From assembly GCF_003555545.1 (NCBI RefSeq), contig NZ_CP032157.1, positions 3,972,546-4,036,545 on the forward strand: a DNA stretch of 64,000 nucleotides, written 5' to 3'. Every line of letters begins with the position of its first letter. Within the stretch, counting starts at the first letter, position 1. A model generated the notes under the pieces. That model saw nothing but the letters and a program-made list of their open reading frames with translations. It was not told the origin of the DNA and made no database searches. Position numbers and translations under genes: made by a program. The DNA comes from Paraflavitalea soli (GTDB taxonomy: Bacteria; Bacteroidota; Bacteroidia; Chitinophagales; Chitinophagaceae). Below are positions 1 through 9,606 of this stretch, piece after piece.

Positions 1-1292
1 ACATCGGCCTGTGTTTTAGGCTCTACCGCGATCGCGATCACCGGCTCGGGGATAAACATGTTTTCCAAAGTGATCGGGTGGTTCTCATCGCAGAGTGTAT
101 CACCGGTCTTGATCTCTTTGAAACCAACAGCTGCACCGATATCACCAGCTTCGATGAAGTCGATGGGGTTTTGCTTGTTAGCAAACATTTTCATGATACG
201 GCTGATACGCTCTTTCTTACCGCTTCTTACGTTCAATACATAAGAACCAGCATCAAGGTGACCGCTATAGCACCGGAAGAACGCGAGACGACCTACGAAA
301 GGATCGGTCATGATCTTAAAGGCCAATGCAGCGAAAGGAGCTTTAGGATCAGGCTTACGTGTGATCTGCTCACCGCTATCAGGATCAGTACCTACAGTAT
401 CTTCAATATCAACAGGAGAAGGCAGGTAACGACAAACGGCATCCAGGGCAGTTTGTACACCTTTGTTCTTGAATGAAGAACCACACATCATCGGAACGAT
501 GCTCAGATCGATCGTAGCTTTGCGGATGGCTTCATGCACTTCTTCCTCAGAAATGGTATTGGGATCGTCGAAGAATTTCTCCAACAATTTGTCGTCGTAT
601 TCAGCAACAGCCTCGATCAGGTTTTGCCTCCACTCTTCAGCTTCAGCTTGCATATCAGCAGGAACAGGAATTTCGTCGAAGGTCATACCTTCAGTTTCCA
701 TATGCCAGATGATACCTTTCATCTTGATGAGGTCAACCACACCCTTGAAGTCATCTTCTGCACCGATAGGCAATTGCAAAGGCACGGCTTTAGCGCCGAG
801 CATTTCTTTTACCTGCTTAACTACCATCAGGAAGTCAGCACCGGAACGGTCCATTTTGTTAACGAAACCGATACGGGGAACTTTATAACGGTTAGCCTGG
901 CGCCATACAGTTTCAGACTGAGGCTCTACGCCGTCAACTGCTGAGAACAGGGCGATCAGACCATCCAGTACACGCATAGAACGCTCTACTTCTACAGTAA
1001 AGTCCACGTGGCCCGGAGTATCAATGATGTTGAAATAATAGCTTTTAGTGTTAGCATCGGCCTTACCTTTTACGGTAGGGAAATTCCATTGGCAGCTAAC
1101 CGCAGCAGAGGTAATGGTGATACCTCTTTCTTTTTCCTGCTCCATCCAGTCGGTAGTAGCTGCACCATCGTGCACCTCTCCTATTTTATGGATCATACCG
1201 GTATAGCGCAGGATACGCTCCGTGGTTGTGGTTTTACCGGCATCAATGTGTGCCGCAATACCAAAGTTTCTCTGTAATCGTAAGTCTGCCAT
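1..1292 (-). CDS. fusA: Elongation factor G, 3' end missing
   Basis: EF-G is the GTPase that drives ribosomal translocation and, with RRF, ribosome recycling. Translating the minus strand from the ATG at 1292 gives [20 protein letters not shown], so the G1 P-loop AHIDAGKT is right at the N-terminus. It is followed by the switch region with RGITITSAA, the G3 motif DTPGHVDF and the G4 motif NKMD. About 430 codons are visible (G domain, domain II and the start of domain III); the rest lies beyond the left edge. The reading frame is open throughout. In most Bacteroidota fusA follows rpsG directly, but here about 7.1 kb with two other genes separates them. It has its own promoter-like element at 1351-1358, about 50 nt upstream. 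Identification is secure. Confidence 0.97.
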   Translation of the reverse strand, partial: MADLRLQRNFGIAAHIDAGKTTTTERILRYTGMIHKIGEVHDGAATTDWMEQEKERGITITSAAVSCQWNFPTVKGKADANTKSYYFNIIDTPGHVDFTVEVERSMRVLDGLIALFSAVDGVEPQSETVWRQANRYKVPRIGFVNKMDRSGADFLMVVKQVKEMLGAKAVPLQLPIGAEDDFKGVVDLIKMKGIIWHMETEGMTFDEIPVPADMQAEAEEWRQNLIEAVAEYDDKLLEKFFDDPNTISEEEVHEAIRKATIDLSIVPMMCGSSFKNKGVQTALDAVCRYLPSPVDIEDTVGTDPDSGEQITRKPDPKAPFAALAFKIMTDPFVGRLAFFRCYSGHLDAGSYVLNVRSGKKERISRIMKMFANKQNPIDFIEAGDIGAAVGFKEIKTGDTLCDENHPITLENMFIPEPVIAIAVEPKTQAD

Positions 1293-1350
1293 GACTTTGT
1301 TGTTGTTTTCTTTTTAATGTAGTGCAGGGAACTCCCTGAAAATAAGTGCG

Positions 1351-1358
1351 CAAAGGTA
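1351..1358 (-). promoter_or_regulatory. Candidate fusA promoter, -7 element
   Basis: The minus strand reads TACCTTTG here, a full match to the Bacteroidota -7 consensus TAnnTTTG. Transcription would start about 50 nt before the fusA ATG. No TTG lies at the ideal 19-23 nt upstream; the nearest TTTG is about 28 nt away. It fits the need for fusA to have its own promoter now that it is separated from rpsG. Confidence 0.55.
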
Positions 1359-1477
1359 AGCAAATTCTCCATGAAAATGCAGATTGCAAAAGATCAAAAG
1401 ATTAAATGTGGAAAACCAGCCGGCAGCGGCATTCAAGACAATAATTGGTTACATTTAAGTACCATTAGCCTACGTCC

Positions 1478-4105
1478 ATGAGATACAGTATCCTGCTAAC
1501 CATCTGCTGCTGTTACTGCCTGACTATCAATGCCCAAGAGTCAGACAGTGCTTTGCTGCACCAAAAACTCGCACCCGCATTAGCAAGGTCAAAAGCCGGT
1601 TTGGCCGATGACAGGCCTGGTACATGGTGGGTTGTCGTCTCTGATAAAGAACAGTTTAAAGCCTTCCTGGCGAAGGAGCGGCTGCCGGTCATTATCACCG
1701 GTGAATATGCGCCCACCCGCTTGCTGATCGTACAAACTTCCCATAAAACACTGGTAAATAAATTATTAAAGACCCCCTGGGTTATTTTTGCCGACCAACC
1801 CCGTCTTCCGAGAGAAGAACAGGTGGTGAGCAGCCACGACAATACCACCAGCCAGATAAATACGGTCCATGGCCTCTACCCTGCCCTCAATGGCAATGGA
1901 CTTACCGTATCTGTCAAGGAAAATAAGCCCGATACCACCGATATTGATCTTAAAGGCAGGTACCTGTCCACTCCCCTCAGCTCACCTACCATTTCGCAGC
2001 ACGCCGGCATTATGAGCACACTCATCGGCGGCGGCGGCAATAGTGATTATTCCGGCAAAGGAGCGGCCTGGGGTGTCACCCTAAGCTCTTCCGACTTTGC
2101 CAGCCTGCTGCCGGATGCCAACACCGCCTATCAGCAATATCAGATCACGGTTCAGAATCATTCTTATGGTACGGGGGTAGAGAATTATTATGGAGCGGAT
2201 GCCGCCGCTTATGACGCCAGCAGTATTGCCAATACTCATTTGCTGCACGTTTTTTCGGCCGGCAATGCAGGCAACCAAACCAGCACACAGGGCGCTTACG
2301 CCGGCATAGCGGGTTATGCCAATCTCACCGGCAGTTTTAAGATGGGCAAGAATATGATCACCACTGGGGCCATCAATAGCTTTTACCAGGTAGAGGCGCT
2401 GAGTTCAAAAGGTCCTGCTTATGATGGGCGGGTAAAACCGGAGTTGGTAGCATTTGGGGAAGACGGTAGTTCAGGCGCCGCTGCGATCACTTCAGGCATA
2501 GCCGTGCTGGTACAACAGGCTTTTAAAAATACTACCGGCCAACTACCGGCTGCTTCACTGGTAAAGGCCATCCTGCTTACCACGGCAGATGATATAGGCA
2601 CACCAGGCATTGATTTCCAAACAGGCTATGGTAAGGTCAATGCACTCAAAGCAGTGGAGGCGGTACAACAAAGTACCTATGCTTCCGGTTATATTGCCCA
2701 GGGGCAAACATATACCACCGCACTTACCATTCCTGCAGATATACAGCAGGTCAAACTTACGCTTTGCTGGTATGATGTGCCAGCCACGCCCAACGCCAAC
2801 AAAGCACTGATCAACGATGTAGACCTGGAGTTGATCAATACAAGTACGGGGCAACACTGGCAACCATGGGTATTAAGCCATGCTGCACATATAGATTCGT
2901 TGGTAAAAGAGCCTGTTAGAAAAAGGGATAGCCTGAATAACAATGAACAAATCACGCTCAATAATCCTGCACCCGGCAATTATATTATCCAGGTAAAAGG
3001 TTATTCTATCCCTTCAGGGCCACAGGCATTTTCACTGGCCTGGCACCTGGATACTGCCGGCCGCTTTCGCTGGTATTATCCCATTAAAGCAGACCAGGTA
3101 CGTGCAGGTGATAACAACATTATCCGGTGGGCTTCCTCTTTCTCAAGCAATGATCCGGCCCGTCTCGAATATTCTACAGATGGCGGACATCAATGGAAGC
3201 TGATTACCAACAATGCAGACCTGACCAGGGGGTATTACCAATGGACGGCGCCAGATACCTGTACCACGGCCCTGCTGAAAATAACCACAGACAATCATTC
3301 CTTTTTATCTGATACTTTCAATCTTTCCGCAAGAATTAAAGCCAATACAGGATTCAACTGCCAGGATTCCTTCCTCCTTACCTGGAACAGACCGACCGGC
3401 GTAAGCCAGTTTGTAGTTTATGCACTGAAAGGCAATTACCTCAGCCCATTGCTTACGACTACAGATACGAACGTTATTTTGAGCAAAGCAGCTCATCCCG
3501 CCTTGTATTATACCGTATCACCAGTACTGGCCAACGACTATAATGGTATGAAAGCTTATTCCTTCAATTATACTGCACAGGGAATAGGGTGTTACATCAA
3601 AAGTTTCCTGGCGGACCTGGTAGACAATACCGTCAAATTAATGATTGAGTTGGGAACCCGCTATGCGGTACAAAAAATAACAGTGGAGAAATTGGGTATT
3701 TCAGGTTATAATCGCCTGCAATCAATAGAACCGGTAAATTCTTTACAATACCAGTTAACTGATAATACATTGCACTGGGGGGTAAATACTTATCGCCTGA
3801 AAATACAGCGCACGGACGACTCCTTTATTTATAGCCAGCCGGAAACAGTGTATAATTTACAAGATGCAGGTTATATCGTTTACCCAAACCCTGTACCCGC
3901 AGGCGCTATGCTGCATATCCTTACTGCCATTCCAGGCAACAACTCCATTATACTGTTCAATGCAACAGGTCAGCAGGTACTACAAAAGAAGCTAACAGAA
4001 ATGCATGAGCAATTGTCCTTGTTAGCACTTCAAAGGGGCATTTACTTCTACCTAATCCGGAAAGACGGGCAGAAAGAGCAGACGGGCAGCATTGTTATTT
4101 ATTAA
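1478..4105 (+). CDS. Secreted subtilisin-like (S8) protease with T9SS sorting domain
   Basis: An 875-residue protein with a signal peptide (about 1-19, cleavage before Gln20), a subtilase domain (about 135-400), beta-sandwich modules (about 405-530 and beyond) and a C-terminal type A T9SS sorting domain beginning near YPNPVPAG. It is expected to be exported by Sec and then secreted or anchored by the type IX system. Recognisable active-site elements are His175 (QHAGIMSTLIGGGG), oxyanion Asn263 (FSAGN) and Ser332 (DGSSGAAA, equivalent to GTSMAAP). The canonical DTG aspartate position reads VSVKEN, so it is Glu148 unless Asp152 or Asp155 takes over. It faces the adhesin at 4176-8078 convergently, with a shared terminator between them. 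Substrate unknown. A TACATTTA box about 20 nt upstream is a weak promoter candidate. Confidence 0.87.
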   Translation: MRYSILLTICCCYCLTINAQESDSALLHQKLAPALARSKAGLADDRPGTWWVVVSDKEQFKAFLAKERLPVIITGEYAPTRLLIVQTSHKTLVNKLLKTPWVIFADQPRLPREEQVVSSHDNTTSQINTVHGLYPALNGNGLTVSVKENKPDTTDIDLKGRYLSTPLSSPTISQHAGIMSTLIGGGGNSDYSGKGAAWGVTLSSSDFASLLPDANTAYQQYQITVQNHSYGTGVENYYGADAAAYDASSIANTHLLHVFSAGNAGNQTSTQGAYAGIAGYANLTGSFKMGKNMITTGAINSFYQVEALSSKGPAYDGRVKPELVAFGEDGSSGAAAITSGIAVLVQQAFKNTTGQLPAASLVKAILLTTADDIGTPGIDFQTGYGKVNALKAVEAVQQSTYASGYIAQGQTYTTALTIPADIQQVKLTLCWYDVPATPNANKALINDVDLELINTSTGQHWQPWVLSHAAHIDSLVKEPVRKRDSLNNNEQITLNNPAPGNYIIQVKGYSIPSGPQAFSLAWHLDTAGRFRWYYPIKADQVRAGDNNIIRWASSFSSNDPARLEYSTDGGHQWKLITNNADLTRGYYQWTAPDTCTTALLKITTDNHSFLSDTFNLSARIKANTGFNCQDSFLLTWNRPTGVSQFVVYALKGNYLSPLLTTTDTNVILSKAAHPALYYTVSPVLANDYNGMKAYSFNYTAQGIGCYIKSFLADLVDNTVKLMIELGTRYAVQKITVEKLGISGYNRLQSIEPVNSLQYQLTDNTLHWGVNTYRLKIQRTDDSFIYSQPETVYNLQDAGYIVYPNPVPAGAMLHILTAIPGNNSIILFNATGQQVLQKKLTEMHEQLSLLALQRGIYFYLIRKDGQKEQTGSIVIY

Positions 4106-4125
4106 GTATTGGGGGGCAGGCAAAC

Positions 4126-4150
4126 AAAAAACCCCGCTTGCGCGGGGCTT
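4126..4150. terminator. Bidirectional terminator between the convergent T9SS genes
   Basis: The stem CCCCGC / GCGGGG with loop TTGC (4132-4147) has an A-run on its left and a T-rich stretch on its right. It can therefore stop transcription from the protease gene (plus) and from the adhesin gene (minus). Confidence 0.8.
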
Positions 4151-4175
4151 AATGTTCTTAAACCTCAAAAAAGAG

Positions 4176-7100
4176 TTATTCAAATATTACTTTGTAAACA
4201 AATGATTCCTGGCTGCTGAGTGCAGTAATACGCAGCATATAGATACCACTCTTCACACGGGCATCACGGTGGTATTGTACAGTAGTTTGTTGTACTTTTT
4301 GCACCAACTGCTCGTGCACTATTTGACCGGTGGCACTGACCAGAGACAGCTTATAGCTTTCGGGCTGCCTGGCGGACAAGGAGATGTTCAACACTTTTTG
4401 TACCGGGTTGGGGTACAGTGAAACAGCCCGTACGGTAGCCATCTTGACGTGGATGATGTTGCTGTAAGTAACTTTATTATCCTTGCCTACGATTCGCAAA
4501 CGGTAGTAATTGGTCCCCGTCAACGGTGTCTCATCCGTAAAAGCATACATGACAGACCCGCCGGACTGCCGGGAATTCAGGTTACCGATAGCTGCGTAGC
4601 TACCATTAATGATCGCACTGCGTTCTACGATGTATTCTTTGGTATCTACATCCTGCTGGGCTGCCCAGTTCAGTTGTACGGCGCCATTTATGTCCTTGCC
4701 CGATAACTTAACCTGTCCGGGAAGGGTACCACTACACATCCCTGTCACGTGGAAATAGGAAAGTTTGGTTAAACATCCACCATTCACTGACATATGACAT
4801 ACATACACACCGGTATCGGACGGCAGCAGGTAAGGTATTTTATACGAGGTGGTATTGCTTACCAGCACGCTGTCTACAGCAGAGGTCTTCTTGAACCACT
4901 TATAAGTAGCATTGGCAGTAGAATCCACGTGTAATGAGATATCGCTGTAATAACAATCCGAACTGGCATAGATGATGGTATTGGCCAGTGGCAGGATGTT
5001 TACGTCATTTAAGGTTGCATTACCACAGGCATCCAATGCCCGCAAACGTACCAATGAGTACTGTACGCCATTGGTGATGGTAAATACGGGGCTGGCCTGG
5101 CCTGTTGTATTGATACTGGGAGAAGCAGGAATACTGCCGATGATCTCGTAGGCGAAAGGTCCGGTTCCACCAGTTACCACCGCTCCCACACTGAAATTAT
5201 TGTTATCGCACTGATAAGCGGCAGATTGTTGCAGGCCTGGGAAACTATACGGAACCACATCGATGGTATCATATATTTTTCCGGTACAATTGGGAACGCT
5301 GTACTGTACAATATAAGTAGCAGGCTCCAGGTCTACGAACTTGAAGGTAGAACCTACGTTGGAAGTAAAGGTAATATTTACAGTATTTGTGTTCTTTTTG
5401 ATGATCACTGGTGTCACCACACCCATGTTGGAATTAACATCAATATCAATATCGGTAGCACCATTTTCCCAAACACCGGAAGGACATTTCGACTTCACAA
5501 ACTTGGTCTTGTTCACAATGCTGGGGCGTGGCGTTACTTTGGCGGTATCTCTTACATTACAATTGTCGATCCCTATGACGGTATATTGTTGTCCACCTGT
5601 GAGCGGCTGCAATGCATTAATCATAACCGGACTGGTAGCTGAAGTAACAGAAGTTACCAATATACCTACCGGGTTCAATACCTCAATCTTGTACGGTGCA
5701 TTGCCGGTGTTAAAGGTTACTTTAACGTCGGTGGTTCCAAAAGTACAGGACTCCATAGCCGTTACAGCAATACTAATAGGCACCGGATCGGCATTGAAAC
5801 GGCGAACTATGACAGTATCGTAACAGGTATCTTTGATCTTTATATCATAATATCCGTAAGGCAGGTTGTTGAAGGTACCATTGGTACTGTTGGCCACAAA
5901 GTTGCCCAGGGTATCGTAGATATTGAACTGGGGGTTCTTCAGATTGGTCTGGCCATTCACTTTAGCAGTGAAGGTAGCACAGGCCTTATTGCTGATGGCA
6001 ATACTACCTACGGAAGGCACATCCCTTTTGACAGTAAAGCATCTCTCCATAAGGGTATCATAACAGGTATTCCTTACCCTGATGCAATGATAACCATAAG
6101 GTACATTGTTGAAGGTGCCAGTAGTATTACTATCGATCGCTACATTGGCAGCATTGTATAAATAGTATTTTGGGTTGGTGAGATTGGAACCTGTTACTTT
6201 AGCAGTAACGACATCACAACCTTTATTGCTGATATTTACAACGGACGAAAGCGAAGGTCTGGGCCTTACAGGCTCAAAGCATCTTTTGATCACAGTATCA
6301 TAACAGGCTGCACTATTTTTAACGGTAACGCAATAATAACCATAAGGCAGGTTATTAAATATACCATCTGTATTACAGGCAATCTGTACATTGTTGGCAT
6401 TGTACAAACAATAATTGGGATTCGTGATATTGGTTTGTCCGGTAATTTTAGCGTTGAAACTGTTACAATTCTGTGTAATGTCAACATTGGTCGCTACAGA
6501 CGGTATTTGCCTGGGGATGATAAAACACCGCTCGATGGTCGTATCATAACAGGCATCGTTCTTAATACGTATGCAATAGCGGGTATTGTACAGCAGGTTC
6601 CCAAAATTGCCACTGGTATTACAGGCAAGCTGTACATTACTGCTGTTGTATAAACAGTATTGTGGATTGGAAAGATTAGCCTGGCCAGTTACGCTACCTG
6701 TAAAATTATTACAATCAAGATTGCTGGTAGAGATATTAAGCGCCACTTCAGGCTTGGGCGCTCTTTCAGTAAAGCACTTTGTGATGGTGGTATCATAACA
6801 TCCATCTTTTATTTTGATGCAATAAGTTCCATAAGGAATATTATTGAATGTACCATCTGGGGAACCTGCGATCTCCACATTGTTGCTATTGAACAAGGTA
6901 TATATAGGATTGGTCAGGTTGGCTTGTCCGGTTATGGAAGCCGTGAAGTTATTACATCCCCTATTCGAAATGGTTACGTTACTGGCCACTGCCGGCCTGG
7001 GTCTTGCTGGCGAAAAGCAGCGCTCAATGGTGGTATCGTAACAATTATCTTTTATACGCATACAATAGTTACCATAAGCCAGACCTGTAAAAGTGCCGGT

Positions 7101-8078
7101 ATTGTTGGAGGCTACTTTTACATTGCTGCTATTGTATAAATCATACACCGGATTGATCAGGTTGCTTTGGCCGGTAGCTTTTGCATCGAATTTATTACAC
7201 AGGAAATTAGAAGTTGTAATGGTAGCAGCCACCGTAGGTTTGTTCGGATCCACCCAGTTAGTGACGGTTGTGGTACCGCAGGGATCTTTAACAACCACTT
7301 TCACAGAACGTTTATTACCGATATAAAAGCGGAAGTTGCTGTTGGTAGACCATACGGTATCGCCGGTACCTCTCACCACTCCATATTTGAAACCATTAAA
7401 TATGGTTGTATTGCCTTTGCTGTCTTTAAGTTTTACAGTTACCTGGGCGCTATCACAACCAACCCGGCCTACGGTAACACCATCTACCCACCATTGATAG
7501 TTGAGGATGGTAACACGCCGTGTTTGCTGACCACCGCAGGAGTCTTTTAATTCTATAGCATATTCTCCTGCTACCAGGCCAGTAAAGTTACCGGTGGAAT
7601 TGGTGGTACCTACTTTGCTTGGTGAAGGAGCTACGATGGTATAAATAAAAGGTGATCTTCCATTTTGCAAGCCGGTTACACTAACCGTTCCATCTGTGCC
7701 ATTCATACAGGTAACATCAGTCTTATTCAATGTAAAACGGGGATCGCTATAGGATCCCGGAACAATGACATTGTATTTCTCGGTAACACAACCGGTATTG
7801 ATATCTTTTACACTTACTACATAGGTGCCGGCAGAAAGACCGGTAATGTTGGTAGATGAAGTGTAGGCTGTGGTAACAGGCCCTGTTACTTTGATATTGT
7901 AACTACCTGTACCGCCGGTGATATTCACCTTAATACTTCCGGTAGCGATACATCTCGATTCTTTGGTGGTAAATGTGAAGTTAAGAGTAGAACAATCCTG
8001 GGCCCACCCAATCAGGGGGAGCAGGTAAAGCAGGGACATAAGGATCCCCTTTCGCATCAGTATCAACAGGCTCTTCAT
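4176..8078 (-). CDS. Giant T9SS-secreted repeat adhesin-like protein
   Basis: A 1300-residue cell-surface protein. It has a signal peptide (about 1-26, ending GWAQ), SprB-like modules (about 45-270, pattern TGGTGSY...GLSAGTYVVSVKD), six tandem repeats of about 80 residues (about 281-766), more beta-sandwich modules, an Ig-like segment (YKWFKK...DTGVYVCHMSV), a fibronectin III-like segment (VQLNWAAQQDVDTKEYIVERS) and a C-terminal type A T9SS domain (SLYPNPVQKVLNIS). The six repeats share a cysteine-rich core, Y-C-[IM]-[RK]-[IV]-K...CYDT-I-x-[RK]-CF. SprB-type proteins are adhesins of gliding Bacteroidota; a role in adhesion or gliding here is an inference. It lies convergent to the S8 protease gene and both sit between rpsG and fusA. 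Confidence 0.82.
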   Translation of the reverse strand: MKSLLILMRKGILMSLLYLLPLIGWAQDCSTLNFTFTTKESRCIATGSIKVNITGGTGSYNIKVTGPVTTAYTSSTNITGLSAGTYVVSVKDINTGCVTEKYNVIVPGSYSDPRFTLNKTDVTCMNGTDGTVSVTGLQNGRSPFIYTIVAPSPSKVGTTNSTGNFTGLVAGEYAIELKDSCGGQQTRRVTILNYQWWVDGVTVGRVGCDSAQVTVKLKDSKGNTTIFNGFKYGVVRGTGDTVWSTNSNFRFYIGNKRSVKVVVKDPCGTTTVTNWVDPNKPTVAATITTSNFLCNKFDAKATGQSNLINPVYDLYNSSNVKVASNNTGTFTGLAYGNYCMRIKDNCYDTTIERCFSPARPRPAVASNVTISNRGCNNFTASITGQANLTNPIYTLFNSNNVEIAGSPDGTFNNIPYGTYCIKIKDGCYDTTITKCFTERAPKPEVALNISTSNLDCNNFTGSVTGQANLSNPQYCLYNSSNVQLACNTSGNFGNLLYNTRYCIRIKNDACYDTTIERCFIIPRQIPSVATNVDITQNCNSFNAKITGQTNITNPNYCLYNANNVQIACNTDGIFNNLPYGYYCVTVKNSAACYDTVIKRCFEPVRPRPSLSSVVNISNKGCDVVTAKVTGSNLTNPKYYLYNAANVAIDSNTTGTFNNVPYGYHCIRVRNTCYDTLMERCFTVKRDVPSVGSIAISNKACATFTAKVNGQTNLKNPQFNIYDTLGNFVANSTNGTFNNLPYGYYDIKIKDTCYDTVIVRRFNADPVPISIAVTAMESCTFGTTDVKVTFNTGNAPYKIEVLNPVGILVTSVTSATSPVMINALQPLTGGQQYTVIGIDNCNVRDTAKVTPRPSIVNKTKFVKSKCPSGVWENGATDIDIDVNSNMGVVTPVIIKKNTNTVNITFTSNVGSTFKFVDLEPATYIVQYSVPNCTGKIYDTIDVVPYSFPGLQQSAAYQCDNNNFSVGAVVTGGTGPFAYEIIGSIPASPSINTTGQASPVFTITNGVQYSLVRLRALDACGNATLNDVNILPLANTIIYASSDCYYSDISLHVDSTANATYKWFKKTSAVDSVLVSNTTSYKIPYLLPSDTGVYVCHMSVNGGCLTKLSYFHVTGMCSGTLPGQVKLSGKDINGAVQLNWAAQQDVDTKEYIVERSAIINGSYAAIGNLNSRQSGGSVMYAFTDETPLTGTNYYRLRIVGKDNKVTYSNIIHVKMATVRAVSLYPNPVQKVLNISLSARQPESYKLSLVSATGQIVHEQLVQKVQQTTVQYHRDARVKSGIYMLRITALSSQESFVYKVIFE
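5781..7238 (-). repeat. Six tandem in-frame repeats of about 243 bp
   Basis: This segment of the adhesin gene encodes six diverged copies of an approximately 80-residue unit. Each has a GQxNLxNPxYxLYNxxNV core, a G-[TI]-F-NN-[LI]-PYG turn and the CYDT...RCF ending. By eye the copies differ at many positions, so this is an old array. Copies 3 and 4 carry six cysteines, copies 1, 2 and 5 four, and copy 6 only two. Confidence 0.9.
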
Positions 8079-8371
8079 GGGGTACGATTTCGGATTATTT
8101 TTCTACAGGATATAGGTTCTCTATTACAGGGGATAAAGTAAATAGGTTTTGGCCATTAATGCAAGCCTGTCTGGATAACTCATAATAAAAATAGCCCCTA
8201 TTTAAGGGACCCAGAAGATACATGGCAGTATTTATCCATGCACAGATCAGTTGATTTACAGATGCTTCAGGGCAGATTGTTATAATAACTTATGTGGATA
8301 TTAAATTTCCCGGGAGGGGCTGATAAATGTGCATAATTCCTATGTCTGGTAGTATTTTTTACACCCTATCC
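8079..8371. other. Intergenic region upstream of the adhesin gene
   Basis: About 290 AT-rich bases between the adhesin start and the rpsG terminator. It must hold the adhesin promoter, but no TAnnTTTG box at a convincing distance was seen, and no gene. Confidence 0.5.
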
Positions 8372-8420
8372 AATATATTAAAAGGCCATCCCGCTAAGCG
8401 GGATGGCCTTTTAATATATT
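8372..8420 (-). terminator. Strong terminator after rpsG (23-bp perfect inverted repeat)
   Basis: The arms 8372-8394 and 8398-8420 are exact reverse complements, with a 3-nt loop (TAA). The GC-rich tip (GGCCATCCCGC) and AT-rich base are symmetrical, so it can act in both directions. It starts 16 nt past the rpsG stop and would end the rpsL-rpsG transcript before it reaches the inserted genes and fusA. Confidence 0.9.
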
Positions 8421-8436
8421 GCTCTGCAGAGAGAGA

Positions 8437-8904
8437 TTATACTTTGAAGTGAGCAAAAGCCTTGTTGGCTTCAGCCATACGGTGGGTATCTTCCTTCTTT
8501 TTGAAAGCACCACCTTCGCCTTTGGCAGCGGCAACTACTTCGTTGGCCAGCTTTTCTGCCATGCTACGACCATTCCTGTCGCGGCTGTAGCGAATGAGCC
8601 ATTTAATGCTCAGTGATATTTTCCTGTCTGCACGTACTTCAGCAGGAATCTGGAAAGTAGCACCACCGATACGACGGCTGCGTACTTCAACAGCCGGTGT
8701 AACGTTGGATAAAGCTTTTTTCCATACTTCGTAACCATTTTCACCGGTTTGCTTGGATATACGATCCATTGCATCATAGAAAATGGTGAATGCCGTATTC
8801 TTTTTACCCTGCCACATCAGGTTATTCACAAAACGTGTTACCAGGGCATCACTGTATTTTGCATCTGGCGCCGGGGCAATTTTTTTGGCTTTAGTCTTCC
8901 TCAT
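8437..8904 (-). CDS. rpsG: 30S ribosomal protein S7
   Basis: S7 binds the 3' major domain of 16S rRNA and starts assembly of the 30S head. The 155-residue product beginning MRKTKAKKIAP has the normal length. An in-frame ATG 33 nt upstream (MAGPTYKQAIT) would add 11 atypical residues, so the internal ATG at 8904 was chosen. Conserved S7 features are visible: VNNLMWQGKKNTA, the GGATFQIPAEVR segment and the C-terminal HRMAEANKAFAHF. It follows rpsL by 109 nt on the same strand and ends just before a strong terminator, so fusA is not in the same transcript, unlike in the usual str operon. Confidence 0.96.
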   Translation of the reverse strand: MRKTKAKKIAPAPDAKYSDALVTRFVNNLMWQGKKNTAFTIFYDAMDRISKQTGENGYEVWKKALSNVTPAVEVRSRRIGGATFQIPAEVRADRKISLSIKWLIRYSRDRNGRSMAEKLANEVVAAAKGEGGAFKKKEDTHRMAEANKAFAHFKV

Positions 8905-9013
8905 TGTTATCGCTTGTTTATAAGTTGGACCAGCCATTGCCGATCCAGTTTTATCTTACTTTAGTTGTTATCCGCGGAATGCGGTGAGATTACGTAATCC
9001 GTAAATACTAAGA

Positions 9014-9394
9014 CTATTTCTTAGCTTTTTCACGTTTAGTACCGTATTTAGAACGGCTCTTTTTACGATCCTTCACACCAGCTGTATCCAGGCTTCCGCG
9101 AACGATATGGTAACGTACACCTGGTAAATCCTTCACACGACCGCCACGAACCAACACAATGGAGTGTTCCTGCAGGTTATGACCTTCACCGGGTATATAG
9201 GCAATCACCTCTACTTTATTTGTTAAACGTACCTTGGCTACTTTACGTAAAGCCGAGTTAGGCTTTTTGGGAGTAGTTGTATATACACGGGTGCATACAC
9301 CGCGACGGAACGGACAGCTATCCAAAGCCCTTGACTTGCTCTTGGACTTGATAATCTCTCTTCCTTTTCTAACCAATTGTTGAATTGTAGGCAT
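9014..9394 (-). CDS. rpsL: 30S ribosomal protein S12
   Basis: S12 is the decoding-centre protein that controls accuracy. Length is 126 residues, typical for the family. Conserved motifs include [31 protein letters not shown] and [14 protein letters not shown]. The residues where streptomycin-resistance changes usually arise, Lys43 and Lys88, are wild type. First gene of the rpsL-rpsG unit, with a promoter immediately upstream at 9420-9451 that leaves a leader of only about 20 nt. Confidence 0.97.
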   Translation of the reverse strand: MPTIQQLVRKGREIIKSKSKSRALDSCPFRRGVCTRVYTTTPKKPNSALRKVAKVRLTNKVEVIAYIPGEGHNLQEHSIVLVRGGRVKDLPGVRYHIVRGSLDTAGVKDRKKSRSKYGTKREKAKK

Positions 9395-9419
9395 TCTGAA
9401 CCTTTTATTTTTGGGACGG

Positions 9420-9451
9420 CAAAGGTAGAACCCAGCCGGTTAAATACCAAA
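9420..9451 (-). promoter_or_regulatory. rpsL-rpsG promoter
   Basis: On the minus strand, TTTG (9448-9451), a 20-nt spacer, then TACCTTTG (9420-9427). This matches the Bacteroidota primary sigma consensus at both elements and in spacing. Confidence 0.8.
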
Positions 9452-9606
9452 TCTTAATCACAGATTTTATAGAAATCTCTCTGTCGGTGTGGAAAAGTTC
9501 TGAATATATCCACTCGAAGAGTTTAATATTTTGCCTCAGCTATTAGCCTGTTATCACGCAAGTTGCTGGGCATCAACGCTAAAAGCTAATTCAAAATATC
9601 TAACAG

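Noticed and set aside
78-1277. Open frames on the plus strand across 58-1277
   Set aside because: They lie antisense to fusA, whose minus-strand frame encodes all EF-G motifs.
5781-7238. Regularly spaced repeats, possible CRISPR
   Set aside because: They are about 243-bp in-frame coding repeats, not short identical repeats with unique spacers.
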